Both the position numbers and the translations under genes were made by a program. The notes under the pieces were generated by a model, which was not told the DNA's origin, made no database searches, and saw nothing but the letters and a program-made list of their open reading frames with translations. Shown here piece after piece: positions 46,733-59,763 of a DNA stretch of 64,000 nt (positions are counted from its first letter, which is position 1; every line of letters starts with the position of its first letter). This DNA comes from Adineta steineri (lineage: Eukaryota > Rotifera > Eurotatoria > Adinetida > Adinetidae), in NCBI GenBank assembly GCA_905250115.1, contig CAJNOI010000102.1:186001-250000 (forward strand), written 5' to 3'.

Positions 46733-49700
46733 TCTGCAATAAATAAAAAAGTGTATTTATCTATTTTTGTTAATTTAATGAAAGAAAAAAGGTATATGTC
46801 GAAATTATTTATAGCACGTATGCGATAATTATAATTTTTCGTTGTCAGTAAAAATAAAATAAAGATAAGGACAGAAAAGAAAGTGTACATTAACATACTA
46901 AATATATGTATATCATGTCTAGGAATAAAAACTTTTATAAAAAAACAAATATTACAGTAATAGTTTTTTTTGACTATGAAATATTTATTTGTTGTTCCGT
47001 TCGAAAGCGCATGCTCAAAAAAATCGTTTATGGTCACCTGGTTTATGTCCTACGAAGTACTGTCTTTGAGATTAATTTCATATTTATATAAAAACGATAG
47101 TCATGTTAATAAATAAGATTTATGTTTCTCTTTCAATTTCTTTACATGGGTTAAGTAAAAAAAATGTCTGACTCCAAGAGATTCGAATCTACTTATATTG
47201 CCTATTTTTCGCAGGTATTTACATATATAAGATTCTAGAGATATTACATGATTCAACGAACGGACACCTATGAATTATCCGCAAGCCAAATGTGTATTTT
47301 TTTTGAAATAACTCCTGTTGAGCATGAGAAAATCGAATGAAACAAACAGTTGATCGTTTATTTTCTAAGGATATGATTTAAATAAAGGACAAGTGATGTT
47401 AAGGCCATTTTTTCGTCCCATACACTTAGGAAAAAAACTATATGGTTAGAATCAGCATTAAATTCTGAACAAAATTGTATATTCTTTTTTTTTTGCCGTG
47501 GTATCTCTCAAGAAAACAAAAAAATATTTTTTTGTTTTTCACTCTAATTTCGTCTAGATACAGATTATTGATCGCGCTGATTCCGAATTTATTATAGTGC
47601 AAAACACAAAAATATTTTTTTGTTTTCTTGGGCGATATTACGGCAAAATAAAAAGAATATACAGTTTTGCTCAGAATTTGATGCCGATTCTAACCATATA
47701 TTTTTTTTGCTAAATATTTGCGGCGAAAAAATGACCATAACGCCACTTGTCCTTCAAGAATTATTTTATTTTAAGTTTCGAATATCAATAGACTAAAAAA
47801 TAATGTCAAGAACACTTTTCATTTGTTTTACTATAAAAAAAAGAAGAACTTCCCAATCAAACAAAAACGCGTTTTTTGACCGAATTTGTCATTCTATACA
47901 TAATCTTCAATTGTACCTCGGACAATCACACTCTAATTATGTCCACTGATATTTAGAACTATTCTTTAGAAAAGAATCTTCAAACGTGTGTTGTATTATG
48001 TAATGTGCTCCATCGGTCATATAAAACAATTTATTTATTTTTTTAAAGCTTTAAATGATAAATTAATTGTATAAAATTAAAAAAAAAGTTCCATTACTTA
48101 ACCTTCCTAATGCGAAATGAAATACAATGAAAAAGAGTTATTACAATTATGATATCGGCATAAAATGTGAATGTTACACGTAAATTGATTAAACATTTAT
48201 TTTTCCTTTTTCTCTTAAATGTTGTCTTCGAACGATATTTTCTTTCTCTGGTAGATGAAAAAAAGTAAAAGCGCTATATACCCATTATCAGATTGATTTA
48301 AACCAGAAAGAAAAAAAAAATCTATTAGAGTAATAGTATGTTATGATGGAATATGTACACATTATTTCTTCGTCCTTCAGCATGAAGAAAAGAAATATTC
48401 ATCATTAGAATATATGCACCTATCTAAAAAAGAAAATACGACATAAATATATAAAATGTTCGTAATATTTTCTTATTAAATTGTATAATTTTTATACAAA
48501 AAAATAATATTATATTTTATTTTTATGCATAAACATGAGACTCTTGTTACAAGAAAAAGAAATATTTATTCATATTTACCTGATTTGACTTAACCTTCAA
48601 GTGTTCTTCACACATCAACATAGAAAAGAACAGTTTTTTTTTTTATCAAAAACTAAGGACAATGATGAATATTCTTTTGCTTAAATATGGATGTCAAGGG
48701 ACCACGAGAGAAAAAGAAAAGTGTTCTATAGCGATTAAATATAGGACGATTTGGGTATATTCTATACTAGAACAGAAATAGACATAGAAAAAACAACTAT
48801 GGCTGTCATCATTAGTAATATTTTTTATCTGGGCTCTTTGAGAGTTTCTTATTCGCATTTTATAGATGTATAATTATTATTTTGAATTGTTTTTTTCTTA
48901 TAACATCAAAATAAGTTTATTAAAAATATTTGTTTCTATATCATTTCATGTTATACTCATTTAAAGATTAATAGATAATAAGATTTATATTTGCAATTTT
49001 ATTTATATTCAATAGTTAAAATGAGTATTGATTAAAACTTATCGATAGTTTTATTAAAGAAATTTAATTAGACATTTTGCGAAACCCGTCTTGAAAAAGT
49101 ATAAAAATATACATGAATAGAAATCACTTCCTTCATCACACACTGTAGTACTTGTCACTTATCCTTCAAACACCGTGACAGACTAATCGACTATCCTTCA
49201 ATAACACATTAATATATAATCAATAATTTTAACATAAACTCAAGGATGACATGTATCCGTGACGCCTTATTATAACATGTGACCTACACTTTGTTTTCAG
49301 TTTTGAAAAAAAATGTATTCCAAAATCGGTAGATTTAAAACATTTTTGTGCGATTAAGAAAGACAACTAGATTGTATGTTTCACGTATTAATTCTATCAG
49401 AGTTTGTGCTAACAGCTTCATCAAAATTATAAAAAAAATCTCTTAGATTTTATTAGGGATGCAACGGTGAATCGGTTATTGAGAATTTCTATCAAAAAAA
49501 TTAGATAGTATAATTTATAGAGAATCAATCTTGTTTTCTTCTTATAAACATATTGATGATGACGAAAAAAAAGGCATTTATTTTAATTGCAATGAAAATA
49601 TAGATAAACGAAAAATCTAAATGAAAATTGTATAAATATCTGTGTTTTTTTAATGTAAACATCATTAGAGAATCAATGTATTATTTATGATTGATCTTAC

Positions 49701-50425
49701 AAGTTTTTTTATTAACTCAATCAAATCGATAGAATATGTGTTGACATTGAACGAATCTCCTTCGAAATTGACTTTAAAAAAATGAACGATTAATGATAAC
49801 ACAGAATATCTTTTTTCAATCATTTAAATTCTATTTAATTTTTGAATAAACGACTATATGGATTCAAACGACATCTATACATATATGATTACTTTTTGTA
49901 TAACCTTGAACTGACATTATACGATTAATTCATTTATAATTTCCTACGGATAATTTTTCGTAGCGAAATTATCATTAATATATCAGAAAAATAAATTCTT
50001 ATAAGATCGACGAAAGTTTTATCAAGATATAGATAAAATCAGTATAGCGTAAATTATTCATTGTATTATTAAACGATCGAGAAAAAAATCTTTGATTCTA
50101 TATTGTATCCATTTTCTCACTTAAGCATTAATATAATATTTAAATGCAAGATTTAATATATTGAGAAAAATATTGAATTTGAATTTAAATTGTCCGTATT
50201 GACCTATATTTATTGTTATTATGCTCACAATAATACCAAAAGAAAAGAACAAGAGTGTTTTTTACAAAAACGCAAAAGAACATTCTATGAAGAAACGCAA
50301 AAGAATATTCTATTGAAAACAAATCGTATAAGTATATATACTATAGTACATGTAAACAGGTCTCTCTTATATTAAAATTCAAATAAGTAAGTCACACAAA
50401 CAAATTCTTTTAGTGAAGGACAAAA
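46733..50425. other. Gene-free AT-rich spacer with one hairpin element
   Basis: About 3.7 kb between the divergent hydrolase and CCDC171 genes. Apart from the element at 47385-47754 I see only AT-rich low-complexity DNA. The small open stretches at 46705-47091 and 50190-50375 have no domains. Confidence 0.6.
47385..47754. mobile_element. Long-armed hairpin element, 370 bp
   Basis: Ends AAGGACAAGTGATGTTAAGG and CCATAACGCCACTTGTCCTT are inverted copies. The arms extend inward about 150 bp through matching pieces (TATGGTTAGAATC with GATTCTAACCATAT; GAAAACAAAAAAATATTTTT on the left with an equivalent run on the right) around a loop of about 60 bp. No ORF. The flanks do not show an obvious target duplication. 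Confidence 0.75.
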
Positions 50426-53400
50426 ATGTCTGGATCACACAAAAATACAGTTGAACAATTTACACAAACAATTAATAATCGTCATGTTAATCATCTTGAT
50501 AATGTTCTCGATAATAATGTAGAAAAAAAAGANNNNNNNNNNTCAAGAAAAAATTTAGCTCAATCAATTTTAGCGAAAGAACGAGAAACAGAATTAAAAA
50601 AAGAATATGAAGTATTTAATTTCGAAAATATTTTTAATTTTTTAAAATAAATAAATTTAGGTTATTCAAATAAAACTTCAATATAGTGAACAAGCACTTG
50701 AACAAGAACGTGATATATCGAGTGAAGCTAAACTTAATGTTCAATTATTAACTGTAGGAGTTGTTTTTTCTTACAAATAATTAGTTGAATTTTTTTTGTA
50801 TAGAATCGTTTATCTGATATTGAAGCAAATTATGAAAGTTTAAAAAATCAATGTAAAAATCAAGAAAGAAAAATTGATGAATATCAAAGACAATGTTCAA
50901 ATGAAAAACTTCTTCGAACAACACTTGGAAAACTTCAATCAGAACTTGAAACAAAATGTTCGGATACACAAAAATTAACGATTGAATTTGAAAAACAATT
51001 AAAAAATATTAGAGAAGAACTTGCTAATGTATAATGACATTTTTTTTTGTTTATTTGATTAATTAGTTTTTTGATTTTAGTATCGAAGAAAATATCGAAA
51101 TAATGAAGATAAATATTGTCAAATTGTTAATAAAACTTTTGAATATCTTCGTTCGACAAGAATTATTAATGAAACATATCAAACAGATCAAAATTTACCA
51201 ACATTAAAGCAATTAGAAGAACTTAAGCTTCATATTGAACAGTTAAAAACATTCAAAGTTGATCAAACAAATGAAGTTAATCATTACTTTTTATTTTACT
51301 ATTATTTAACAAAAAGATTTTTGTTTAGATAAGTCGTTTAAAAAAAACAATTGAAAGATTAAATAAATCGTCAATGACACAAAAACAAATCGAACATGAA
51401 ACAGAGGTTTATTTAACTTTTCTTTGATGCATTTGACACGTTAGGACTCATTTATTTTAATAAGAGAGTTACTATAAAATTATATTTTTGTTAGTTGGAG
51501 ATTACACACGATGTATCATCTAGTGCGCTGCGTTTAAGCGGGAAAAAGCTGACTATTGATTAGATATGATTTTAAGTGATTAGCAGTGACTATTATTGAT
51601 TAAAGGTGATTAGGACAGTTAGCGAATTCCTAATCGGCTGTTTCTCCCTCTGGCTTTTATTCATTTTCCTAATCAACTCTAATGAATAATAATCACTGCT
51701 AATCACTTAAAATCAGCTGTTTCCCCCTTGACAGTGTCTCATTAAAATCGTTAAGACATAAAATTTTAATTTTCTTGGTTGCCCTACGATTCCTTTCGAA
51801 GCAGCAGGTATAGCGATCTATAGATATTATACACACATCGTTACTTTTCTTCGAACGATTTGTTGATTATTGACTCGGAGAAGATATTAAATTCTCAAAG
51901 AACAATATTAGGAGCGTAACCAGAAAAAACGTTGTAGAAGCTGTGCCTTCACCTGGTTATGCGTCTAAAGGATACACTAAGATTTTCGCCAGTATTATTA
52001 CATGATTACATATGTATAAAAATAGCTTCTAGTAACTATATTGAGATGTTTAGACTATAATATGCTTATTCTAATAATATTATGTTAATTTGTCACATGA
52101 ATTTTACACTAATCTTGTGCTATTACAGTTGGCAAAAATCCACTGGACTTACGTCAAATCGCGTCTGACATTTCGCCAATTGGCGAGGGAACAGTAAGCC
52201 AATATACTAATGTGAGAAACTCTTCAGAAATAACTAATTGTGTAGTAACACAAGTAAAATATTAAGATCATTTCGGCTTGTTCAAACATAACAGTGCTAC
52301 TTTTTTTTACACACTTGTCTTCAAATTATCTCGGACATCCAGAAAGGTTCTATCATCGCGTAACGCTGTTGCATAAAAAGATCAATTTCCTTCAGAACCA
52401 CCGAGAAAACTGGATAAGAGGTTAAAATTTGTTCCTATGTGCCAAAACCAAATAAGCAATTTTGTAGAGACTGATATGCTGCATTGAATGGTATGTCTCT
52501 CGGCATTTTTTTTGAAAAACTCGAAATACGATTTTTGAAAAGTTTAAAACCCAGTTTTCGATGAGAGCATCTGATTTTTTTTACAAAACTTGATCAGCGA
52601 AATATCGCGTTATGTGGACAAGCCGATTTATTAGAAGTTAACTCTCCATAGATGCGCAACTTGCAAGAAGTGAATCATGTTGAATGTATTAAATAAAAGA
52701 AATATTTTTTAATTTTATTTTTTAAAGGTTAATAAAGAAAAATTACAAATTGAACTTGACGATTGTCGAGAAAAGATTAGTGCATATGAAGAAAGTTTAA
52801 TACGTTTAAAACGTGATCGTGAACATTTAATAAAAGAAATTGAAATAAAATCGTCACTTATTAATTCAATTCAATTAAAATTTAAAAATCTTCTTGGAAA
52901 AACTTCAATTAATATTGAAAATGATTTTAATGATTTAGAAAAAGAATTTAAAAAAGTTTTATTAAAATCAAATGCACTCGAACAAAAATTAATTGAAAAA
53001 GATCATGATACATTATTATTAACACAAAAACTTGAACAACAAGTTTTAAATCTTAAACATGATTTAGATCAAAGACATCAAATATTTTTAACACAAAAAG
53101 ATCAATTATTACAAAGACATCAAAATGATATTCAAAATTTAACCACACAATTACAAGTTAGAACTTTTATTTTAATTTCCAATTTATTTTTTTAAATTTT
53201 TCAGAAAATGGAAATTCGTACAAATGAAGCCGAACATCTTTTAAATAATAAAGATAAATCAACTAATGAATTAATTGAACAATCGGATAAATTTTATACA
53301 ATATTAAAACATTTAATATCAATATGGATTCCACTTCGTCGAAGATATTTTCAATTAATTGATTCAAATCGTTTTATAAAACAAGAATTATTAAGATTTA

Positions 53401-56400
53401 GCCAAATTAAACAAATTGTTAATTTAAATAGTTCAATTAAAAATCGTTTTCGTATTTATGTTATAACAATAATTGCATTGAAAAGATTTTTATCTTTTAA
53501 AACAAATTCTTCAATTGTAACAATACGTTCATCAAATATTGTTTATGATCAAAATATTCTTTCGACATTTAATAGAAATTTTATTCAGAATATTAATTAT
53601 GATGAAATATTTCAATCATTAATTATTCAATTAAATCGACTTCATTCACCAATTCAAAAAGGGTTAGAAAAAAAAACGAAATTTTTCGTATTAGTTTTTG
53701 TTTTTATTTTTAGATCATTGATTAAATTAATTGCTGGAGGTCTTCCAAAATCATCATCATATACAAAGGTTTGAAAACTTTTATCTATAGACGAATACAA
53801 ATTTGAATTAAGATTTAACGAAGACATCAAAGCATATCATATAGATAGTATATACATTAGAAAATCTAGTAATACGGTTAGATGTATCTATATATTATCA
53901 AGTTTGTCAGATAATTCCATGTTTGTATTATTCTGTTTTTCGTAGGGAAGAGTCTTGCAAACATAAATTTTTTGCTTGTGTGTCCGTACTTCACTGATTG
54001 GTCCAAAAATTAGGTAAAGATATAAAAGGAATTTTCTTTATAAGGGTTGACGAAAGGGCAATCGGAGTTGAAGAAATCAAATCTGACTTCTGTTTTTTTT
54101 AGTTATATAAATCAATAGCTTGGTAGTTATTTAGTAACGCGATTTCTACGAGAAAGAGCTGAGCGAGTCTTTACATGACCGTTACTTGTCGTATAGAATC
54201 AGCTGAAAATTGGTTTGGATAATAATGATAATTACAGGGTGATCCGGAAGTGTACTATATCTATTTATAGAAACGAAATACCACTAATCTTCCTATACCA
54301 TATATTCAAAAGAAGTTTTATCGTTTCAATTTTCTCTCTGCATATTCTCTCAAAGTAAATAATACCTGTCAAATTGATCTTATCAGTTATTATTTCTAAT
54401 AAATTGTTGTACCTACTGTTTAATTAGTCTATACTGAATACATCTGAATAACTAAAAGCATGGAAACCAAGTCTAAGGCGAGTGTACAATCCTTGAAGTT
54501 TAATTTCGCTTTTCTCATTTTATGTATTGTTGAAAGAAATCAAGGCAGCAATTGATCGTATCAGAGCATGAACATACATTTTCGATTATAAATCTAAACA
54601 TGTATTAGTAATATCGATAGGATTGATATCCACTATAGAAACCATAAGATGACGACATATATGATTCTTTTGAATGACCTTAGCAATAAATATCGATTCG
54701 AGGACTACTGTTTCTTATTAACTTAAATTTTAAAAATAGTTTTCGTCCAACATAGCGATGATATATTTCAGTATGATACAGGCACATCCGCAGAAATATT
54801 TTTTCGGAGGGGGGGGATCGATCCCCCATTCCCCCGCTGCGGACGTCCCTGGTATGATATTAATTCAACACTTAGACATGTTTTCAAATCCTTCAAGATT
54901 AAAAAAGTTTCGAAATCTCAGCAATAATCAAGGAGATCAATTCGATACATCTTCTTTACTTAGAATAAAATTTCACATTTCAATTGCTTAGAGATTAAAC
55001 TAATAGTTTTAATTCAGATTTGATTAAATAATTCAATATCTCAGTTAGTAAGAAAAAAGTTTAAGTGATCACATAATACTATTTAAAATAAACTCTCAGA
55101 ACTAATGAATTAAATACTTGTATTATTCTTCTTATACTTATATAAGCATAAGTAAACACTTATCAGTTGTTCGAACAAACTTCAAATCGTTAACTAATAT
55201 TTTTATTTTAGACAAGTGATTTAATTCATTCGTTAATCGTTCGTGTTGATCAATCAGGTAAATTAAAAAATATTTGAAATAAAAATAAAAAAAAACTTTT
55301 TTTAATTAGAAATAAAAATTCATGATAAAGAAAAAGAATGTTCCAATCTTGAAAAAAGTTTAATAAATCTTCAATCTGAAATTGAATCTCGTGTTGATTA
55401 CAATCAATTTGAACGTTTATGTGATGAATTACAACGTGCTTTAGATCGAGAAAAACAAGCACAAGAATTACTTAATGAACAAAATAATCAATTAAAATCT
55501 TTAACTGATATTATTCATCAAACACAAAATGAAAAAGATTTTATTCAAGAAAAATTTAATCAAATTATGCAAAATGAAATTCATTCAAAAGATAAAATTC
55601 AACACTTAAATAAAGCTCATCAACAAATGGATGAAAATGTTAAACGAGCTGAAAAAGCTATTCGTCTTGTTGTCAGGTATATTCTCTTTCTCGTAGAGAA
55701 GAGTCCAGTAAACATAAATTGTTTGCTTGTGTGTCCGCAGGGTCAAAAAAACATCGAGGACCAATTTTTTGGAAAAGATATTTCTAGAGGTATTTCGATG
55801 CGGGCACTCCGAATTGGAGGTCTGTTGTGTGATCAACGTGAAGGGGAGGGAAGAGATCAAAAAAACATCGAAAACGGATTTTTCACGGTTTTCAATTATT
55901 TTTCCAGTAGATGTGAAGACGATACATTTTCACGAGAAAGAGCGTTACTTGTTATTAACCATTAAATGCATAATTCTTTTTTTTTGAAGTGATAAAGAAG
56001 CAATTTCAGCATATTGTACTCGAATTAATTCTGTATTGAATGTAACTGAAAAACGTGGAGTCGATAATGTTGAACAGTTAATAACGCAACTACATGCACT
56101 TGCTCAACTTCCTCAAAATTTTGATCAAAAAAGATCACCACCAGAAATGGCTTTATGTCAAGTATGTTTTCGTTTTTTATTCCTTTGAAATAAACTTTTT
56201 TTCTTTCGATGAAATAGAGCATGGCTTTAGGATTTGTTAATTTATTAAATCGTTTAAAAGAATTATTAAATACAAATAGTAAAGATATTGAATCATTAAA
56301 AGAACATTGTCAAATGTTAACAGAACAATTTCGACAAACATCAGCAGAAGAAATTTCACAGATGGATTCATCACAAACAATTATTGTTCAAGCACATCCT

Positions 56401-56472
56401 GTTAGAGTTCAAGTTAATCATCATCCTCAATCAGCTTTTAAACCAATTAAATCTGAACAACACGATGATTAA
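50426..56472 (+). CDS. CCDC171: Coiled-coil protein CCDC171
   Basis: Twelve exons in consistent phase: 50426-50611, 50661-50753, 50804-51028, 51081-51275, 51329-51406, 52728-53156, 53205-53662, 53714-53768, 55212-55257, 55310-55676, 55990-56161 and 56218-56472. They total 852 residues, with ten N at 50533-50542 in exon 1, so the true length is unknown. Most of the chain is heptad coiled coil. Two non-coil regions identify it. ISIWIPLRRRYFQLIDSNRF with RIYVITIIALKRFL matches the central conserved segment of human CCDC171 (LYPLYSRSC.. and RKGVIAVLAANRL). NVKRAEKAIRLVVSDKEAIS with INSVLNV matches its C-terminal [20 protein letters not shown] with ENTLHKV. The molecular function is poorly known. 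Half of the donors begin GTT rather than GTA. Introns 5 and 8 exceed 1.3 kb because they hold mobile elements. Confidence 0.85.
50533..50542. other. Assembly gap (10 N) in CCDC171 exon 1
   Basis: Ten Ns in a run of adenines. The reading frame is continuous across exactly ten bases by luck or by true size; a fixed-length placeholder is likely, so the local protein sequence is unknown. Confidence 0.95.
51539..51727. mobile_element. Hairpin MITE in CCDC171 intron 5
   Basis: Inverted arms: GATTTTAAGTGATTAGCAGT on the left and its complement ACTGCTAATCACTTAAAATC on the right, extended by GGGAAAAAGCTGA / TCAGCTGTTTCCCCC at the outer ends. About 190 bp, no ORF. Confidence 0.65.
52272..52626. mobile_element. 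Small TIR element in CCDC171 intron 5
   Basis: Left end CGGCTTGTTCAAACATAAC; right end GCGTTATGTGGACAAGCCG, an inverted match with a few changes. The right end also occurs at 31785-31806. No ORF. Family not known. Confidence 0.5.
53931..54189. mobile_element. CTCTTTCTCGT MITE, copy A (CCDC171 intron 8)
   Basis: Diverged copy. The left end reads TTCTGTTTTTCGTAGGGAAG and the right end CTACGAGAAAGAGC, then GTTACTTG after a short extra stretch. The interior shares GATTGGTCCAAAAATTA and AAGATATAAAAGGAATTTT with copy C. Confidence 0.6.
54240..55000. repeat. Other repeat debris in CCDC171 intron 8
   Basis: TTACAGGGTGATCCGGAAGT at about 54233-54252 looks like a solitary mariner/Tc-type terminus; no partner end was found. 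At 54790-54850 a G-run/C-run pair around ATCGAT (GGGGGGGATCGATCCCCC) sits in an isolated GC-rich stretch, probably the end of a dispersed repeat. Confidence 0.4.
55679..55952. mobile_element. CTCTTTCTCGT MITE, copy B (fills CCDC171 intron 10)
   Basis: It begins ATTCTCTTTCTCGTAGAGAA only two bases after the GT of the splice donor (intron 55677-55989) and ends CACGAGAAAGAGCGTTACTT. The ends are inverted (CTCTTTCTCGT). The intron is almost wholly this element plus about 35 bp with the acceptor. Confidence 0.7.
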
Positions 56473-58629
56473 TTAATATTTATATCTAATATTTCCTTTT
56501 TTTTTGTTTTCTCAGTGTTGTTTCATTTGATGACTTTTTATAAATTGATAATATAGTGAATAGAAAATCAATAAATAGGAGATATCTTATGAATTTTTTT
56601 GTTCTTATTATATTTACAACAGTAGTTAAGTTTCATAGACGCAGTGCTTTATGCACGTTTCTTTTTTCGGGTAGACACCACCCATTTGCTAGATAAAACA
56701 CTGCATAGACGAATAACATTCAACCTAACGACCGTGATCATTTCTATTCAATAATTAAATGTCTTATGTTATAGAAATCGATATCATGTAGATATATATT
56801 CACGTTCGATGTAATTTAGTTCTCTTAAATATGTTTATTTTGATGGCTAGTTAACTGTTAATAAATGCACTTCATAACCCATTCATGATTTATTACTGTT
56901 TATTTACCAGGGTCGTTTTTAGTATTATCATATAATGAATCAGATCATTTTTTTCGTTCTTTTATATATTATGGGTATTACGCGCTAGATAAGAGAATAC
57001 AGTTTCTAGATTTTTCTTCTTTCATATTCTTGTCTCTCTGTCCTTTTAATGTATAAAAGCGAGCGAAGTTCCGAAATAATTAATATTTCCATTTGAATCT
57101 GAAAGTTCTGATGAATTTATATATATGGAATGGAATGAAATATTATGGGCTCATCAAAGAAATAAATTTTGTTTCAAAAGATAATATTATCGGCATTTCA
57201 TCGGAGACGAATTTCTTCATTATATGGATTCGTGAAATCAATCCATATACCGAACAGTATTTTGTCAATGGAAACTACTCCTTGATGAAGGACACTTAGA
57301 TTGTATGGATTCAAGGTCATTCGAACTAGGATAAACTAATTGTTCAAGTTGAAAACGCTCTCGAATATATATTGAAAGCCAGATTTTCATCAGTATATAT
57401 GAATGAGGTAGGCTTTTATTCAAACAATAGATTCCTAGAAAAGCACATAAGTATAACATAATGACACACAAAATCCCATGGCAAATCTCGGACATAGTCA
57501 AACGGTCTTTCGAAATACTATCGAATTGTTATAGCTGATAACTTCATTATCAGTATTTCTCTTGTGAAACGTTTCTTTGAACATGATAAGAGTTATGAGA
57601 AAAAATTAAGACGCAAATATTCACAAGGTCATTGCATATTCAATAACTGCGATGGACACTGAACAAATCAATACTAAAAATGAATATATCATGAATTTAC
57701 ACTTTAATTTTCAATGACATAGTTTCTCTTATTTGTAAAAGTTAAAAAGTGGATTTTTTGTTTCGATGTACGATTAATATTAATTTAGATTATTAGAACA
57801 ATTAATCCAGAATAAATTAGACTATTTGTCCATTTGATTGAAACACTTTCTCTAATAAAAAATATAACGCTTAAAATCATACATAACTCTTTTTAGATAT
57901 ATTGATGAAAGGTAAAAACATACAAATAGATGTCAAATGTAGATGGTCAAGCATAATAAATGACTACGCGTTTTAATTTCAATGACCCTGTTAAAAAAGT
58001 AAAATATACGAAAAGATGGAGCGTGAAAAGCGCTACAATTTACAAAAGAACAGTCATAAAAAGATGAAATAAAAAAAACGAACGAATTCATTTTGTACCA
58101 AAAATAAATATCATTTTCGCATGATCGAAATTTGATCGCTCCAAATGTATTACGCATTTTAAAAATAAAAAAGTGCAACTATAAAATAAACGGTCTTATG
58201 TAAATTGTAGAAGTTTTCATGCTGCATCTTTTACGGGACGATAGGGAAGTAAACCGCGTAGTTGCTTTACGTTTAAAATAATTTTTTCGTTGCAAAAGAT
58301 ACAAACAGTCTAATTTATTCTGATTCACTAAGTTTTATTCTAAATTTCTGATATAAATGAATTATATATCTAATTCTTATTTATTTATTGAATGATTCTA
58401 AATTCTAATACAAGATGTAACATGAATGACAGAAAAAAAACAATTTTTTTTAAAAAGATGCTTTTCCACAAACAGTTTATTCAATTTAGTGAATATATTC
58501 ACTACTTATATCATGTGCTGCATACACATTACTTGAATAAGGCGGTGATGGATAAAACACTTTACCATTGGATTCAGCCCTAAAATAAAATTTTCTTTAA
58601 ATAGATTTGAAAAAAAAAGAATTTAAAAT
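56473..58629. other. Spacer without recognised genes
   Basis: Convergent spacer between CCDC171 and the tetraspan gene. Open stretches at 57093-57299 (plus) and 57265-57501 (minus) have no ATG context or domain I know; 57060-57330 has somewhat higher coding-like complexity and may be a decayed gene. Confidence 0.5.
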
Positions 58630-59385
58630 TTACATTTTATTTTGAATTGTTGGAGGTAATGGTAATATGTAAAATGATAAAACAACCAGTGAGAACGCAC
58701 TAATTATTGATATAGAAAGAGCAACAAGAGCTAACCACCATGCAAATGATAAATGACCTGAAAATGTATTTTTTCCTTGAGCAGCAAATAAACCAATTGT
58801 TGCTGATGCAAAAATGACTAAAAAGAAATTATTTACTTTTTTTTAATTGAGATTTTAAAACAAACCTGTTATAAACATTGACATAGATGATGCAAAAAAT
58901 AATAAACCCATAGATCTTTGACATAAACCGACGACAAGTAAAATTCCAGCAATAACATAAAATACTAAAGCAACAACTTCTAATGATTGACTTGTTCGAA
59001 CAAAATCTTAAATAAAATAAAAATAATGTATAAAATTTTCGAAAAAAAAGAAGAAAACATTTTACCAGGTGGTCCAAGAAATGCATTATTTGTTATATTA
59101 GTTGGATATGAACGAGAACTCCAATCAGCACATCGATCATAACCAGCAACCTATTTAGAATAAATATTTAGATTATTTTAATTAATGTAACAAAAAAAAA
59201 TATGAATAACGAACTTCAATGTCACATAAACGCCATATACCAATTTTGATTGGAACTGTTCCATAAACAATCCAATCCGATAAACAAAATGATATTAAAT
59301 AAAGAATAAATGATAAAAAGTAGGATATTAGAGATATCCAAAGACTTGTTAGGCCAATTGAACCAGACACACGAACAAAATGCAT
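58630..59385 (-). CDS. Claudin/PMP22-like tetraspan membrane protein
   Basis: Four exons (59385-59215, 59150-59066, 59006-58866, 58817-58630) give 194 residues with consistent phases. The four membrane segments are WISLISYFLSFILYLISFCL (residues about 16-35), VVALVFYVIAGILLVVGL, LLFFASSMSMFITVIFASAT and WWLALVALSISIISAFSLVV. The first extracellular loop has W-x-x-Y-G..GIWRLC..C, close to the W-GLW-C-C signature of the claudin/PMP22/EMP superfamily. Donors GTTCGT and GTTTGT are used in introns 1 and 3. It is divergent from the kinase gene 378 bp away, which suggests a shared promoter region. Junction or membrane-organising roles are typical of the superfamily; the exact member is not assigned. 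Confidence 0.75.
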
Positions 59386-59763
59386 TCTTTTTCCTTTCTT
59401 TAAACTCGTTCAAATGAAAAATGATAACAAGGAGCAGGTCAACATCGTTCATGCGTTAAATGGACATTAATGCTTTTCTTTCACTATCATTTTTTTTTAT
59501 CGACCAAACCATTTATTTTGTTCAATATAACAAAAAAATTGTGAACAGATGTCTATAAGAATGATGCATTGATGACAAATTTAATATATGATTACCTACT
59601 TTACTGATAGAGGCCTGATAAAAACATAGTTATCCTTCGATCATGATTTTTGTCGTTGTTATCAAATAAGTCACATTGTTGTTGTCGTCACACATGAATG
59701 ATTAGTAGAAATAAATAAATCGTAACTATATGTTGTCTATAGTATATATTTATTTTATGACGA
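59386..59763. promoter_or_regulatory. Shared divergent upstream region
   Basis: The 378 bp between the starts of the tetraspan gene (minus) and the kinase gene (plus). AT-rich, with no clear TATA-type or other defined motif that I would assign. Confidence 0.4.

Noticed and set aside
54758-54991. Open frame across the GGGGGGG ATCGAT CCCCC stretch
   Set aside because: It lies in a CCDC171 intron and crosses repeat debris; no domain.
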